Made by a program: the position numbers and the translations under genes. Of a stretch of DNA of 64,000 nucleotides, positions 52,866 through 60,544 are shown in pieces; position 1 is the first letter of the stretch, and every line of letters starts with the position of its first letter. The notes beneath the pieces were generated by a model, which worked only from the letters and a program-made list of their open reading frames with translations, made no database searches and had not been told where the DNA came from. Location of the stretch: the NCBI RefSeq assembly GCF_020873915.1, contig NZ_JAHWGP010000002.1, positions 398,905-462,904 of the forward strand, read 5' to 3'. This stretch comes from Streptomyces sp. DH5 (lineage in GTDB: Bacteria > Actinomycetota > Actinomycetes > Streptomycetales > Streptomycetaceae).

Positions 52866-52925
52866 TGAGGAGGCCTCCTGGTCCGACGACCTTCGAGGGG
52901 CACCACGGCGCAGGTGCCCGGACGG

Positions 52926-53124
52926 CCTCCCCCTCTGTCATCTCAACCTGAGAGCTTCACCGGAACGCCCGGGGCGGTCCGGCTTTCACCGTCGGTGAGA
53001 GCGGAAGCCGTCGACACCCGCCCTGCTTTCCAGAGTGACCTCGTCCGTGCGGTACGTGTGCCTGAGAGATTCCGGGGAGGATTTGCTCCTTCGGCGCCTC
53101 CGGTGGTCTCCGGAGGACTCTCCC
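52926..53124 (-). ncRNA. Glycine riboswitch (tandem aptamers) upstream of gcvP
   Basis: Read on the minus strand: GGGAGAGTCC (53124-53115) opens aptamer 1, GCCGAAGGAGCAA (53095-53083) and CTCTCAGGCA (53068-53059) are its hallmark core segments. The second unit is recognisable by CTCTCAGGT (52954-52946) and the closing GACAGAGGGGGAGG (52939-52926). Order and spacing match known glycine riboswitches before gcv genes. The second unit deviates more in its 5' part. It ends 60 bp before the gcvP start. The full 52866-53248 gap shows no ORF. Confidence 0.92.
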
Positions 53125-53248
53125 GCACGGGGTCAGCAGCCGCTTGCCAGCGTACCAGCGAGCACACGACCGGGTCCTCGAGTGGCCGCCCCGCCGATTG
53201 TGCCGTTTTGTAGTGCTTACGGATGAATGTGCGACCAGTGGAGGGCCC

Positions 53249-53623
53249 GTGCAGACCGACATCGACCCGCGCCACCTGATCGGCCGCAAGGCGTTCGACC
53301 GCGACGGCACCCGCATAGGCACCGTCGACGAGGTGTACCTCGACGACGCCACCGGCGTACCGGAGTGGGCGGCCATACGCACCGGCCTGTTCAGCAGGGA
53401 CGCCTTCGTCCCCCTGGAGCCGAGCGAACTGATCGACGGGGCGCTCCACGTCCCGTTCGAACGGAGCCTGATCAAGGACGCACCCGACTTCGGCGTGGGG
53501 CGCCACCTCTCCCCCGAGCAGGAACTCCAGCTCTACCACCACTACGGTCTGGACATCGCCGCGCCGCCTCCTCTGGGCGACCGCGACTTCGGCAAACTCG
53601 CGGGCCGGGACAAGCAGGTCTGA
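53249..53623 (+). CDS. PRC-barrel domain protein
   Basis: A 124-residue protein: DPRHLIGRKAFDRDGTRIGT with VDEVYLDDATGVPEWAAIRT is a PRC barrel (beta-barrel found in ribosome maturation and photosynthetic proteins). SLIKDAPDFGVGRHLSPEQE follows. Many streptomycete PRC proteins are stress-associated or unknown. GTG 53249 has GGAGG 4-5 bases upstream; upstream sequence in frame is not protein-like. It is divergent from the gcvP riboswitch and convergent with dinB. Confidence 0.87.
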   Translation: MQTDIDPRHLIGRKAFDRDGTRIGTVDEVYLDDATGVPEWAAIRTGLFSRDAFVPLEPSELIDGALHVPFERSLIKDAPDFGVGRHLSPEQELQLYHHYGLDIAAPPPLGDRDFGKLAGRDKQV

Positions 53624-53633
53624 CCCGCCGCGC

Positions 53634-55025
53634 TCACGGACCCTCCGCCTCCGCCCCTCTCCCGCTCCCCGCCCTCTCGTCCTCCCCCGGTCCGCGTGAC
53701 ACGAGCGGCAGCGGATCCACCGGTTGCAGGGCCGGGTCGTCGGTGCGGAAGGTCCTCACCCGGCCCGGCGGGGAGACCGGGGTCTCGAAGCGCACGGTGA
53801 CCCGGCCGAGGCCGCTGCCCTGCACCCAGCCGTGCCCGTACCCGGCGTGCCGTACGTCGTGGCCGGCGGGCCAGTGCCGCTCGGCGGGTGCCGGGATGTC
53901 CGCCACGGTCGCGGCCTCGGGCTCCTCCCTGGCGGATTCCTCCCCGGCCACGCCCGCCGCCTGTGCGAACAGGTCCTCCTGCGTGTAGTCGGCCAGTCCG
54001 CTGACCCCCACCCCGAGCAGCCGCACCCCGCCCGTGGTGTCGACCGACTCCAGCAGCCGTTCGGCAGCCTCCCGCACCACGGCGGGATCGTCCGTGGGCC
54101 CGCGCAGCGTCTCGGACCTCGTGAGCGTGGAGAAGTCGTACCGCCGCACCTTGAGCTGGATGGTCCGCCCCGACAGGCCCGCCCCGCGCAGTCTGCTCAC
54201 ACACCGGTCGGCGAGCCGGCGCACCTCCGTGCCGACCCGCACCCGATCGTGGATGTCCACGTCGTAGGTGTCCTCCACGGACACCGACTTGGTCTCCCGC
54301 TCGGCCACCACCGGCCGTTCGTCCCGCGCCAGCGCCATGGCGAACAGCGCGTGCCCGTGGGCCTTCCCCAGCAGCCGTACGAGTTCGTCCTCCCCCGCTC
54401 CGGCCAGTTCGTCGACCGTGTGGATCCCCGCCCTGCGCAGATGGTCGCCGGTCGCGGGGCCCACGCCGGGCAGCGTGCGGACGGACAGCGGCCCCAGCAG
54501 GGCCCGCTCCGTACCCGGCTCGATGACCACCAGCCCGTCCGGCTTCGCCTGCTCCGACGCGATCTTGGCGAGCATCTTGGAGGCGGCGAGCCCCACCGAC
54601 CCGGTGAGCCCCGTGACCTCCCGTATGTCCGCGCGCAGCCTCGCCCCCGCCAGGCGGGCCGACCGCTCGTCCCAGGCGGTGCCGCCGGCCTCCAGGTCCA
54701 CGAAGGCCTCGTCCATGCTGAGCGGCTCCACCAGCGGCGACAGGGCCCGCAGCAGCCCCATCACCTGCTCGCTGATCGCACGGTAGAGGGAGAATCTGGG
54801 TACCAGGTACGCGGCGTTCGGCGCCAGGCGTCGGGCCTGTGTCATGGGCATCGCCGAGTGGACGCCGAAGGCCCGTGCCTCGTACGACGCCGTGGCGACC
54901 ACACCGCGCGGCCCGAGCCCGCCCACGACGACGGCCTTCCCGCGCAGACTCGGTTTGGATGCCTGCTCCACCGAGGCGAAGAAGGCATCCATGTCGAGAT
55001 GCATGATCGTGGGCGCGGATCTCAC
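53634..55025 (-). CDS. dinB: DNA polymerase IV (Y-family)
   Basis: A 463-residue translesion polymerase: catalytic Asp11 in MHLDMDAFFASVEQ, YEARAFGVHSAMP, and Asp105-Glu106 in LSMDEAFVDL. The helix-hairpin-helix TLPGVGPATGDHLRRAGIHT and the little-finger domain (RTIQLKVRRYDFSTLTRSET) are complete. A beta-clamp motif QEDLF appears near residue 360. The C-terminal ~80 residues, rich in Pro/Gly/Glu, exceed the usual length. GTG 55025 starts the conserved N-terminus; TAGGGC lies upstream. It makes error-prone synthesis past lesions. Confidence 0.93.
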   Translation of the reverse strand: MRSAPTIMHLDMDAFFASVEQASKPSLRGKAVVVGGLGPRGVVATASYEARAFGVHSAMPMTQARRLAPNAAYLVPRFSLYRAISEQVMGLLRALSPLVEPLSMDEAFVDLEAGGTAWDERSARLAGARLRADIREVTGLTGSVGLAASKMLAKIASEQAKPDGLVVIEPGTERALLGPLSVRTLPGVGPATGDHLRRAGIHTVDELAGAGEDELVRLLGKAHGHALFAMALARDERPVVAERETKSVSVEDTYDVDIHDRVRVGTEVRRLADRCVSRLRGAGLSGRTIQLKVRRYDFSTLTRSETLRGPTDDPAVVREAAERLLESVDTTGGVRLLGVGVSGLADYTQEDLFAQAAGVAGEESAREEPEAATVADIPAPAERHWPAGHDVRHAGYGHGWVQGSGLGRVTVRFETPVSPPGRVRTFRTDDPALQPVDPLPLVSRGPGEDERAGSGRGAEAEGP

Positions 55026-55086
55026 TTGTCCGATGCTGCCCTACGCCACTGACAACGCCCTCCTCGGCAGGCCCTGGGGCCTTCCC

Positions 55087-55767
55087 TCAGACGGCCTTGT
55101 TGCGGCGGCGCGCGAGTTCGTCCATCGGATTGTGGCCGACCAGGGTCTCCCCGGTGTCGACGCGCTCCCCGTGCAGCTGCGAAAGGGCGCTCTCGACGTC
55201 CCGCCACACCACACCCACGGCGATGCCGAAGACCCCCTGGCCGCCCTGGAGCAGGGCGTGGACCTCGTCCGGCGAGGTGCACTCGTAGACAGTGGCGCCG
55301 TCGCTCATCAACGTCATGCGTTCGAGATCGCTGAAACCGCTCTCGCGCAGATGCTGCACGGCGCTGCGGATGTTCTGCAGCGACACGCCCGTGTCCAGGA
55401 ACCGCTTGACGATCTTCAGAACGACGACGTCACGGAAGCCGTACAGCCGCTGCGTCCCCGATCCGTGGGCCGGACGCACGCTCGGCTCGACCAGACCCGT
55501 ACGGGCCCAGTAGTCGAGTTGCCGGTAGGTGATGCCCGCGGCGGCGCAGGCAGTGGGCCCCCGGTAGCCGATCTCCTCGGCAGCCCTCATCTCTTCTCCG
55601 CCGCCCGGCACGGCCGTCGGCCGCTGAGACACCGCCCCGGTCGCCCCACCGTGCCCGGGGTGGCCCGCACTCGGGCGGAGCCGGGAGCTCTGGGGAGGGT
55701 GCGGCCCGCTCGCCCCGAGACCGTGTCCAGGGGCACCCCCAGCCGTACCGTCGCCGCTGCTTCTCAC
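55087..55767 (-). CDS. resR: MerR-family regulator, Rv1830/ResR orthologue
   Basis: A 226-residue MerR-type protein. An N-terminal ~58 residue Gly/Ser/Pro-rich extension precedes the DNA-binding domain GPTACAAAGITYRQLDYWAR with TGLVEPSVRPAHGSGTQRLY and GFRDVVVLKIVKRFLDTGVS. The C-terminal part (VYECTSPDEVHALLQGGQGV through VDTGETLVGHNPMDELARRR) is conserved with mycobacterial Rv1830 (ResR), which affects division and drug resilience. The synteny (garA, ftsR, DUF151, resR) supports this. GTG 55767 has GGAGGTC five bases upstream. Confidence 0.86.
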   Translation of the reverse strand: MRSSGDGTAGGAPGHGLGASGPHPPQSSRLRPSAGHPGHGGATGAVSQRPTAVPGGGEEMRAAEEIGYRGPTACAAAGITYRQLDYWARTGLVEPSVRPAHGSGTQRLYGFRDVVVLKIVKRFLDTGVSLQNIRSAVQHLRESGFSDLERMTLMSDGATVYECTSPDEVHALLQGGQGVFGIAVGVVWRDVESALSQLHGERVDTGETLVGHNPMDELARRRNKAV

Positions 55768-55835
55768 GCCGACCTCCGTCCTTGACCTGCCTCCTCGACG
55801 GTAGGCAGTCGCCAAGGGTGCGTCAACGATCGCCA

Positions 55836-55853
55836 CACTCGGCACGCCGAGTG
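55836..55853. promoter_or_regulatory. 18-bp palindrome upstream of resR
   Basis: CACTCGGC-AC-GCCGAGTG has perfect 8-bp arms, 69-86 bp before the start. TAGGGT on the minus strand (55860-55865) lies just upstream of it and could be the -10, placing the palindrome in the 5' leader or start region. Confidence 0.5.
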
Positions 55854-55960
55854 ATAATCACCCTAAGAGTGGTTTACCGTGCCCCATCGCGGGGAAAGGC
55901 TAGCCGAATGCCTGCCGCACGGGCCCTGGACCCGGCCGTCGCGGCGGCGGCCGCTCTCCC

Positions 55961-56434
55961 TCACTGGTTGCTGGAGCCGAAGTCCTCCGGCGAGATCTGG
56001 TCGAGGAACTCGCGGAACTTCTCCACCTCGTCCTCCTGCTCGTCCGGAATGGCGATCCCCGCGTCGTCCAGCACCGTGTCGCTGCCGTAGATCGGCGTGC
56101 CCGTGCGCAGCGCCAGCGCTATGGCGTCGGACGGGCGGGCACTCACCTCGACCCCGCTGGCGAAGACCAGCTCCGCGTAGAAGACACCTTCGCGCAGATC
56201 GGTGATGCGTACCTCGGTGAGCTCCTGCCCGACGGCTTCGAGCACGTCCTTGAAAAGGTCGTGGGTCAGCGGCCGTGCCGGTGCCATGCCCTGCTGGGCG
56301 AAGGCGATGGCCGTCGCCTCCCCCGGTCCGATCCAGATGGGGAGGTAACGGTCGCCGCCCACTTCACGCAACAGCACGATCGGTTGGTTGGAGGGCATCT
56401 CGACCCGGACACCTACGACATCGAGCTCGTTCAC
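55961..56434 (-). CDS. DUF151 bifunctional nuclease family protein
   Basis: A 157-residue protein: MNELDVVGVRVEMPSNQPIV, LPIWIGPGEATAIAFAQQGM, ARPLTHDLFKDVLEAVGQEL with VRITDLREGVFYAELVFASG and the SARPSDAIALALRTGTPIYG signature. Plant and bacterial relatives show DNase/RNase activity. Mycobacterial Rv1829 occupies the same place between the two MerR genes. GTG 56434 gives the family N-terminus. A short acidic tail (EQEDEVEKFREFLDQISPED) is typical for actinobacteria. Confidence 0.92.
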   Translation of the reverse strand: MNELDVVGVRVEMPSNQPIVLLREVGGDRYLPIWIGPGEATAIAFAQQGMAPARPLTHDLFKDVLEAVGQELTEVRITDLREGVFYAELVFASGVEVSARPSDAIALALRTGTPIYGSDTVLDDAGIAIPDEQEDEVEKFREFLDQISPEDFGSSNQ

Positions 56435-56517
56435 ACAGCAACCCTAGGCCGTGCCCGGGACGTTTGGGTAGTCGGGCAGGGATCGGGGGGCCGATCCGGT
56501 CTCCCGATCCCGCACGA

Positions 56518-57258
56518 TCAGGGCAGTCGCACCCCGAGCGCCGACTGCACCAGCGCCGCGTGCAGCTTCACCGCGAGTCCGGCCAGCTCCTTGGTGCGGG
56601 CCTCCGCGTGCGCCCTGGTCTGCGGGTTGCGGTGGCGCCGCAGCGGGGCGACGACCTGGTCCACCAGGCCGGCCTCCCGGTCCGCGGCGGCCTTCATCAC
56701 CCGCAGGTGACGTGGCTCGATCCCGAACCGCCCCAGCTCCGCGATGAGCCCGGCGACCGTGACCGCCTCGGCGTCGTACGCTCCGCCCTCCGAGGGAGCG
56801 AGCAGACCGTAGGACTCCCACTCGGCGAGATCGCCCTCCCCGACGCCTGCGGCGGCGAGCAGCTGGCAACGCCCGACACGGGCCGGTGCGGGCCCCTCGG
56901 TGGCCGGCTCCGGAGCGGCCTCACCGTCACCCGGACGGCTCAGAACAGGCAGCGGTACCGCCTCTCCGCGCTCCATGGCCGCGAGGTGCTCCCGGATCAC
57001 CTTGAGCGGCAGATAGTGGTCCCGCTGCATCCGCAGCACATGGCCGAGGCGCTCGACGTCCCCGGTGCTGAACTTGCGGTACCCCGAGGGTGTCCGCTGC
57101 GGCTCGATGAGCCCCTCCGACTCGAGGAAGCGGATCTTGGAGATGGTGACTTCGGGGAACTCCTCACGCAGCACGGCCAGTACCGCCCCGATGCTCATCA
57201 GGCCGGTGCCCGCGGCGGCGGTGCCGTGGCCGGCACCGCCGCTCGGTGTCTGAAGCAT
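56518..57258 (-). CDS. ftsR: MerR-family division regulator FtsR
   Basis: A 246-residue regulator: SIGAVLAVLREEFPEVTISK with IRFLESEGLIEPQRTPSGYR, KFSTGDVERLGHVLRMQRDH, and a C-terminal second MerR-like domain (VGRCQLLAAAGVGEGDLAEW with ESYGLLAPSEGGAYDAEAVT). This is the layout of Corynebacterium FtsR and mycobacterial Rv1828, which activate ftsZ. It sits 38 bp after garA. ATG 57258 gives an 18-residue Gly/Ala-rich lead before the conserved SIGAVL. Confidence 0.9.
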   Translation of the reverse strand: MLQTPSGGAGHGTAAAGTGLMSIGAVLAVLREEFPEVTISKIRFLESEGLIEPQRTPSGYRKFSTGDVERLGHVLRMQRDHYLPLKVIREHLAAMERGEAVPLPVLSRPGDGEAAPEPATEGPAPARVGRCQLLAAAGVGEGDLAEWESYGLLAPSEGGAYDAEAVTVAGLIAELGRFGIEPRHLRVMKAAADREAGLVDQVVAPLRRHRNPQTRAHAEARTKELAGLAVKLHAALVQSALGVRLP

Positions 57259-57296
57259 GGACCTTCCCTGGGGTCCCCCAGCCGGAACCGGGGCCG

Positions 57297-58100
57297 TCAG
57301 TAGCCCCGCTGGCTTGCGTAGAAGACCAGCCGGTACTTGCCGATCTGCACCTCGTCACCGTTGGACACGGCGACCTGGTCGATCCGCTCCCGGTTCACGT
57401 AGGTGCCGTTCAGGCTGCCGACGTCGGCCACGGTGAAGGAACCGTCGGGGTTGCGGCGGAACTCCACGTGCCGGCGGGAGACCGTCACGTCGTCCAGGAA
57501 GATGTCGCTCTGCGGGTGACGCCCGGCCGTGGTCAGATCGCCGTCCAGCAGGAAGCGGCTGCCCGAGTTGGGCCCCCGGCGCACGACCAGGAGAGCGGAG
57601 CCCACCGGCAGCGCGTCGACGGCCGCCTGCGCCTCCGGAGAGAGCGTCGGCATCTGCGTCTGCCCGGTGGCCTCGGCGTCGTAGGCCTCGAGACCGGAGA
57701 TGGAGATCGTCGACGTCGTCTCCGAAGGGCGCTCCGGCGTGACACCGGGCCTCAGCGGCGCGCCGCAGTTGGAGCAGAAGCGGCTGTTCTCCGCGTTGCG
57801 GTTACCACACCTCGTACACACCAGGGCCGACATGGACGGATCCTCCTGCCGCGGCTGCCCACCTGGGGCTTGGGACGCGTACGGGTCCGAGTACCCACCA
57901 CCCGCACCTGAGGCCGACTGCTGCCCGAAACCTATGCCGCCCGACTGTGTGGGGTCGACGGACGGCGCACCCTGACCCACCTGGTCCCGGAACAGCGGAC
58001 GCTGACCTTCCGCGTCAGGCTGTGCGCGGTGACGAGCGGTCGCGTTGCCGCCGTCCTCTCGCCGCGCGCTCTTGCCGAACAACTTCGCAAACAACTTCAC
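57297..58100 (-). CDS. garA: GarA/OdhI-type FHA protein with N-terminal zinc ribbon
   Basis: A 267-residue protein. Residues 95-112 are a zinc ribbon (CTRC ... CSNC); the phosphorylation loop SETTSTIS holds the ETT motif (127-129); residues 170-260 are an FHA domain with GRHPQSDIFLDDVTVSRRHV and SLNGTYVN. Mycobacterial GarA and corynebacterial OdhI (about 145-160 residues) start near the ETT loop and inhibit 2-oxoglutarate dehydrogenase until phosphorylated. The first ~90 residues here are an extra region, starting VKLFAKLFGKSARRED. GTG 58100 is chosen since the upstream frame is not protein-like. Confidence 0.92.
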   Translation of the reverse strand: MKLFAKLFGKSARREDGGNATARHRAQPDAEGQRPLFRDQVGQGAPSVDPTQSGGIGFGQQSASGAGGGYSDPYASQAPGGQPRQEDPSMSALVCTRCGNRNAENSRFCSNCGAPLRPGVTPERPSETTSTISISGLEAYDAEATGQTQMPTLSPEAQAAVDALPVGSALLVVRRGPNSGSRFLLDGDLTTAGRHPQSDIFLDDVTVSRRHVEFRRNPDGSFTVADVGSLNGTYVNRERIDQVAVSNGDEVQIGKYRLVFYASQRGY

Positions 58101-58290
58101 GGGCGATTCCCCTTGACCGAAACAGACCCGCCCGTGGGGCAGGACGAACCCTGACTGAACACATTGGCCGACCCGGACATCTTCACAACGTCCGCCTCCG
58201 CCAGACAGTTTCCACCACGCACCACCCATTCGGTGCGCCGACCCCCCGCAACCTCATGCCCTCGCCGGAAGCCCTCCATGCACCCCCGGT

Positions 58291-59193
58291 TCACCGGGAG
58301 GACGACCGAGCGTAGTCAGGCCGTTCCGCCGCCCGCAAGGCATCCACAACGATCTTGGTGGACCGCTCCACGGTAACGGTGGCCTGTTCCTTCTCGAGAG
58401 TCTGCACCACGCCTCCGGGGATGTTGAGCGCCGGCTCGAGGTCCTGCGACTTGCCGATGACCTTGAAACGATAGGGCGTGGTGATCTTGTTCCCGTCCAC
58501 GGCGACACCGTTGCCGGAATCCGTCAGGTAGGTGCTTGCCACCACCCGCACACCGTTCACCTGGATCGCTTCGGCACCCGCCGCCCGCAGCTCCTGGACG
58601 GCGTCGAGCAGCATGTCCGCCTCGACCATCCCTTTGGTGTCCTCGATGGTCATGGTGATCCCGGGCCCCCGCGCGGCGACGGTGCCGGCCAGGACGCCGA
58701 GTTGCCTCTCCTTCTCGATCGTCTGCCTGCGGGCCTCCTCGGCCTGGTCGGAACTGTTCTCCAGCTCCTCGCGCTGCTTCTCGAGGCCCCGCTTCTCGTC
58801 TTCAAGACGCTCTGTCCGGTTGTCGAGTTCATCGAGGATGCGTACGAGATCCTCCTGGCGTGCTCCGCGCAGCGCACTGTCGCTGTCGCTGTTGGAGGCC
58901 ACCTGCACGGCCAGACCGAAGCCGAGGCCGAAGAGCAGCAGGGCGACGATGAGCTGCGCCCGGGTCAGGCGCGGCGGCCACAGCCCTTTCACCAGCCTCT
59001 GCCGCCCGGTCAGCGCGGGCCCAGCCGGTGCCCCCGGGGCGGCCTCCTCCGCGGGTGTGGGCGCGCTCGCGGGCACCTCTGCGGGCAGTTCCCTGCGCAG
59101 ACCGACCGCGGGCGGGGCCTCGGGGGCGGTCCTGGGCGGGGTCACCGCCGGGCGTGTGGTCTCGTCCTGCTCGTGTTCGTTCATCGGCGTCAC
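58291..59193 (-). CDS. DUF881 protein (coiled-coil membrane protein), distal copy
   Basis: A 300-residue protein. Residues ~1-75 are Pro/Ala-rich and cytoplasmic, one helix follows (LIVALLLFGLGFGLAVQVAS), then a coiled coil (LVRILDELDNRTERLEDEKR with GLEKQREELENSSDQAEEAR) and the DUF881 domain (ITMTIEDTKGMVEADMLLDA with LRAAGAEAIQVNGVRVVAST). DUF881 proteins lie beside sbp in actinobacteria and firmicutes, probably at the division site. GTG 59193 overlaps the sbp stop. Confidence 0.92.
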   Translation of the reverse strand: MTPMNEHEQDETTRPAVTPPRTAPEAPPAVGLRRELPAEVPASAPTPAEEAAPGAPAGPALTGRQRLVKGLWPPRLTRAQLIVALLLFGLGFGLAVQVASNSDSDSALRGARQEDLVRILDELDNRTERLEDEKRGLEKQREELENSSDQAEEARRQTIEKERQLGVLAGTVAARGPGITMTIEDTKGMVEADMLLDAVQELRAAGAEAIQVNGVRVVASTYLTDSGNGVAVDGNKITTPYRFKVIGKSQDLEPALNIPGGVVQTLEKEQATVTVERSTKIVVDALRAAERPDYARSSSR

Positions 59194-59522
59194 GCCCGGA
59201 ACACGTGCCGGCGGATCGCCGCGGCGTTGGAGAAGATGCGGATGCCGAGGACGACCACCACGCCGGTGGACAGCTGGGCGCCCACGCCGAGCTTGTCCCC
59301 GAGGAACACGATCAGTGCGGCGACGACGACGTTCGACAGGAACGAGACCACGAAGACCTTGTCGTCGAAGATGCCGTCGAGCATCGCCCGCAGTCCCCCG
59401 AACACGGCGTCGAGCGCCGCGACGACGGCGATCGGCAGGTAAGGCTCGACAACCGCCGGGACCTCGGGCCGGACCAACAGTCCGGCCACGACTCCCACGA
59501 CGAGGCCCAGTACGGCGATCAC
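59190..59522 (-). CDS. sbp: Small basic protein Sbp (DUF1290)
   Basis: A 110-residue membrane protein with three or four helices: AVLGLVVGVVAGLLVRPEVP, YLPIAVVAALDAVFGGLRAM then DDKVFVVSFLSNVVVAALIV. It is the standard DUF1290/SbpA found between two DUF881 genes. Both its ends overlap neighbours by four bases (GTGA at 59519-59522 and 59190-59193), so all three are translated together. Confidence 0.93.
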   Translation of the reverse strand: MIAVLGLVVGVVAGLLVRPEVPAVVEPYLPIAVVAALDAVFGGLRAMLDGIFDDKVFVVSFLSNVVVAALIVFLGDKLGVGAQLSTGVVVVLGIRIFSNAAAIRRHVFRA

Positions 59523-60424
59523 GATGTGCCCTTCTCGGTTATCGGCTGTGCGGTACGCACGATGACGCTCGGCGCGGCGGACAGCCGGACGTCGTCCTCC
59601 ACGGAGATGGCCGTCCTGATGCCGTAGTTCTCCTGCAAGGCATGCAGGTACAGCCCGTCCGCGCTGTTCTGGAACCGGTCACTCATCGGCCGCCCGTCCC
59701 CCACCGCGAGCACCGTGTACGGCGGCACCAGCGGTTTGTTGTCGACCAGTATCGCGTCTCCGGCGGCTCTGATCGCGGACAGGGCGGTGAGCCGCTGTCC
59801 GTTGATGGAGACCGCTTCGGCACCCGACTCCCACAGGCCGTTGACCACGCGCTGCATGTCGCGGTCCCTGACCCTCCCGGTGTCGGAGAACCCGGAGGCC
59901 GACCGGGCGTCACCGTCCCCGCCCCCGCCGGCGTCCTTGGCGTCGTCCACCACGAGCCGGACTCCGGGGCCGTGCACCGCGCTTGCGCCGGACAGTATGC
60001 CCACCAGCGTGGACCGGTCGCCGTCCCCGCTGTCCCGGAGGGCCTCGCGCTGCCGTGCGCTCACGTCGGCGCGCAGCTCGTCGACACTGTCCTCGAGCTT
60101 GTCGGCGACCCGGGTCTCCCGGTCGATCCGGTCGATCAGCTCCTGGCGTTCCTTGGCGACGACCGGAGCCTCCACCCGGGCCTGCGCGGCACCGACGGTC
60201 ACGATCAGCGCGGCCAGCACCAAACCGCCGGCCAGTCCGAGCTTCGCCCGGAGGGTCTTCGGCATGCCGCCGTCACCGTGCGACTGCTTGCGCGCGGCGG
60301 CCTCGGCGTATCCGTCGTCGAGGCTGTGGTCCATGACGTTGGTGAGCAACGACATGGAGGCGTCCGGGCGCGCGGGCCGCGCGGGGGTGCTCCGAACGGG
60401 GGGTTGCTGCGGCATGCCGCACAT
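59519..60424 (-). CDS. DUF881 protein, proximal copy
   Basis: A 301-residue protein: cytoplasmic lead to ~55, membrane helix (LGLAGGLVLAALIVTVGAAQ), coiled coil (AKERQELIDRIDRETRVADK with LEDSVDELRADVSARQREAL) and DUF881 domain (LVGILSGASAVHGPGVRLVV, VVNGLWESGAEAVSINGQRL, SVIVRTAQPITEKGTS). It is paired with the 58291 gene around sbp. ATG 60424 and ATG 60415 are equally possible starts. Confidence 0.9.
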   Translation of the reverse strand: MCGMPQQPPVRSTPARPARPDASMSLLTNVMDHSLDDGYAEAAARKQSHGDGGMPKTLRAKLGLAGGLVLAALIVTVGAAQARVEAPVVAKERQELIDRIDRETRVADKLEDSVDELRADVSARQREALRDSGDGDRSTLVGILSGASAVHGPGVRLVVDDAKDAGGGGDGDARSASGFSDTGRVRDRDMQRVVNGLWESGAEAVSINGQRLTALSAIRAAGDAILVDNKPLVPPYTVLAVGDGRPMSDRFQNSADGLYLHALQENYGIRTAISVEDDVRLSAAPSVIVRTAQPITEKGTS

Positions 60425-60544
60425 CGTCGCACGCCGTGGCCACTACCTCCGAAACGGCCCCACCGGCGTGCCGGACAGGCCCCGTCGGGGCACCTGTCCG
60501 GCACGCCGGTGCAGGCGTTCGGTCCGCCGTCGGGCGCTGCCGGT

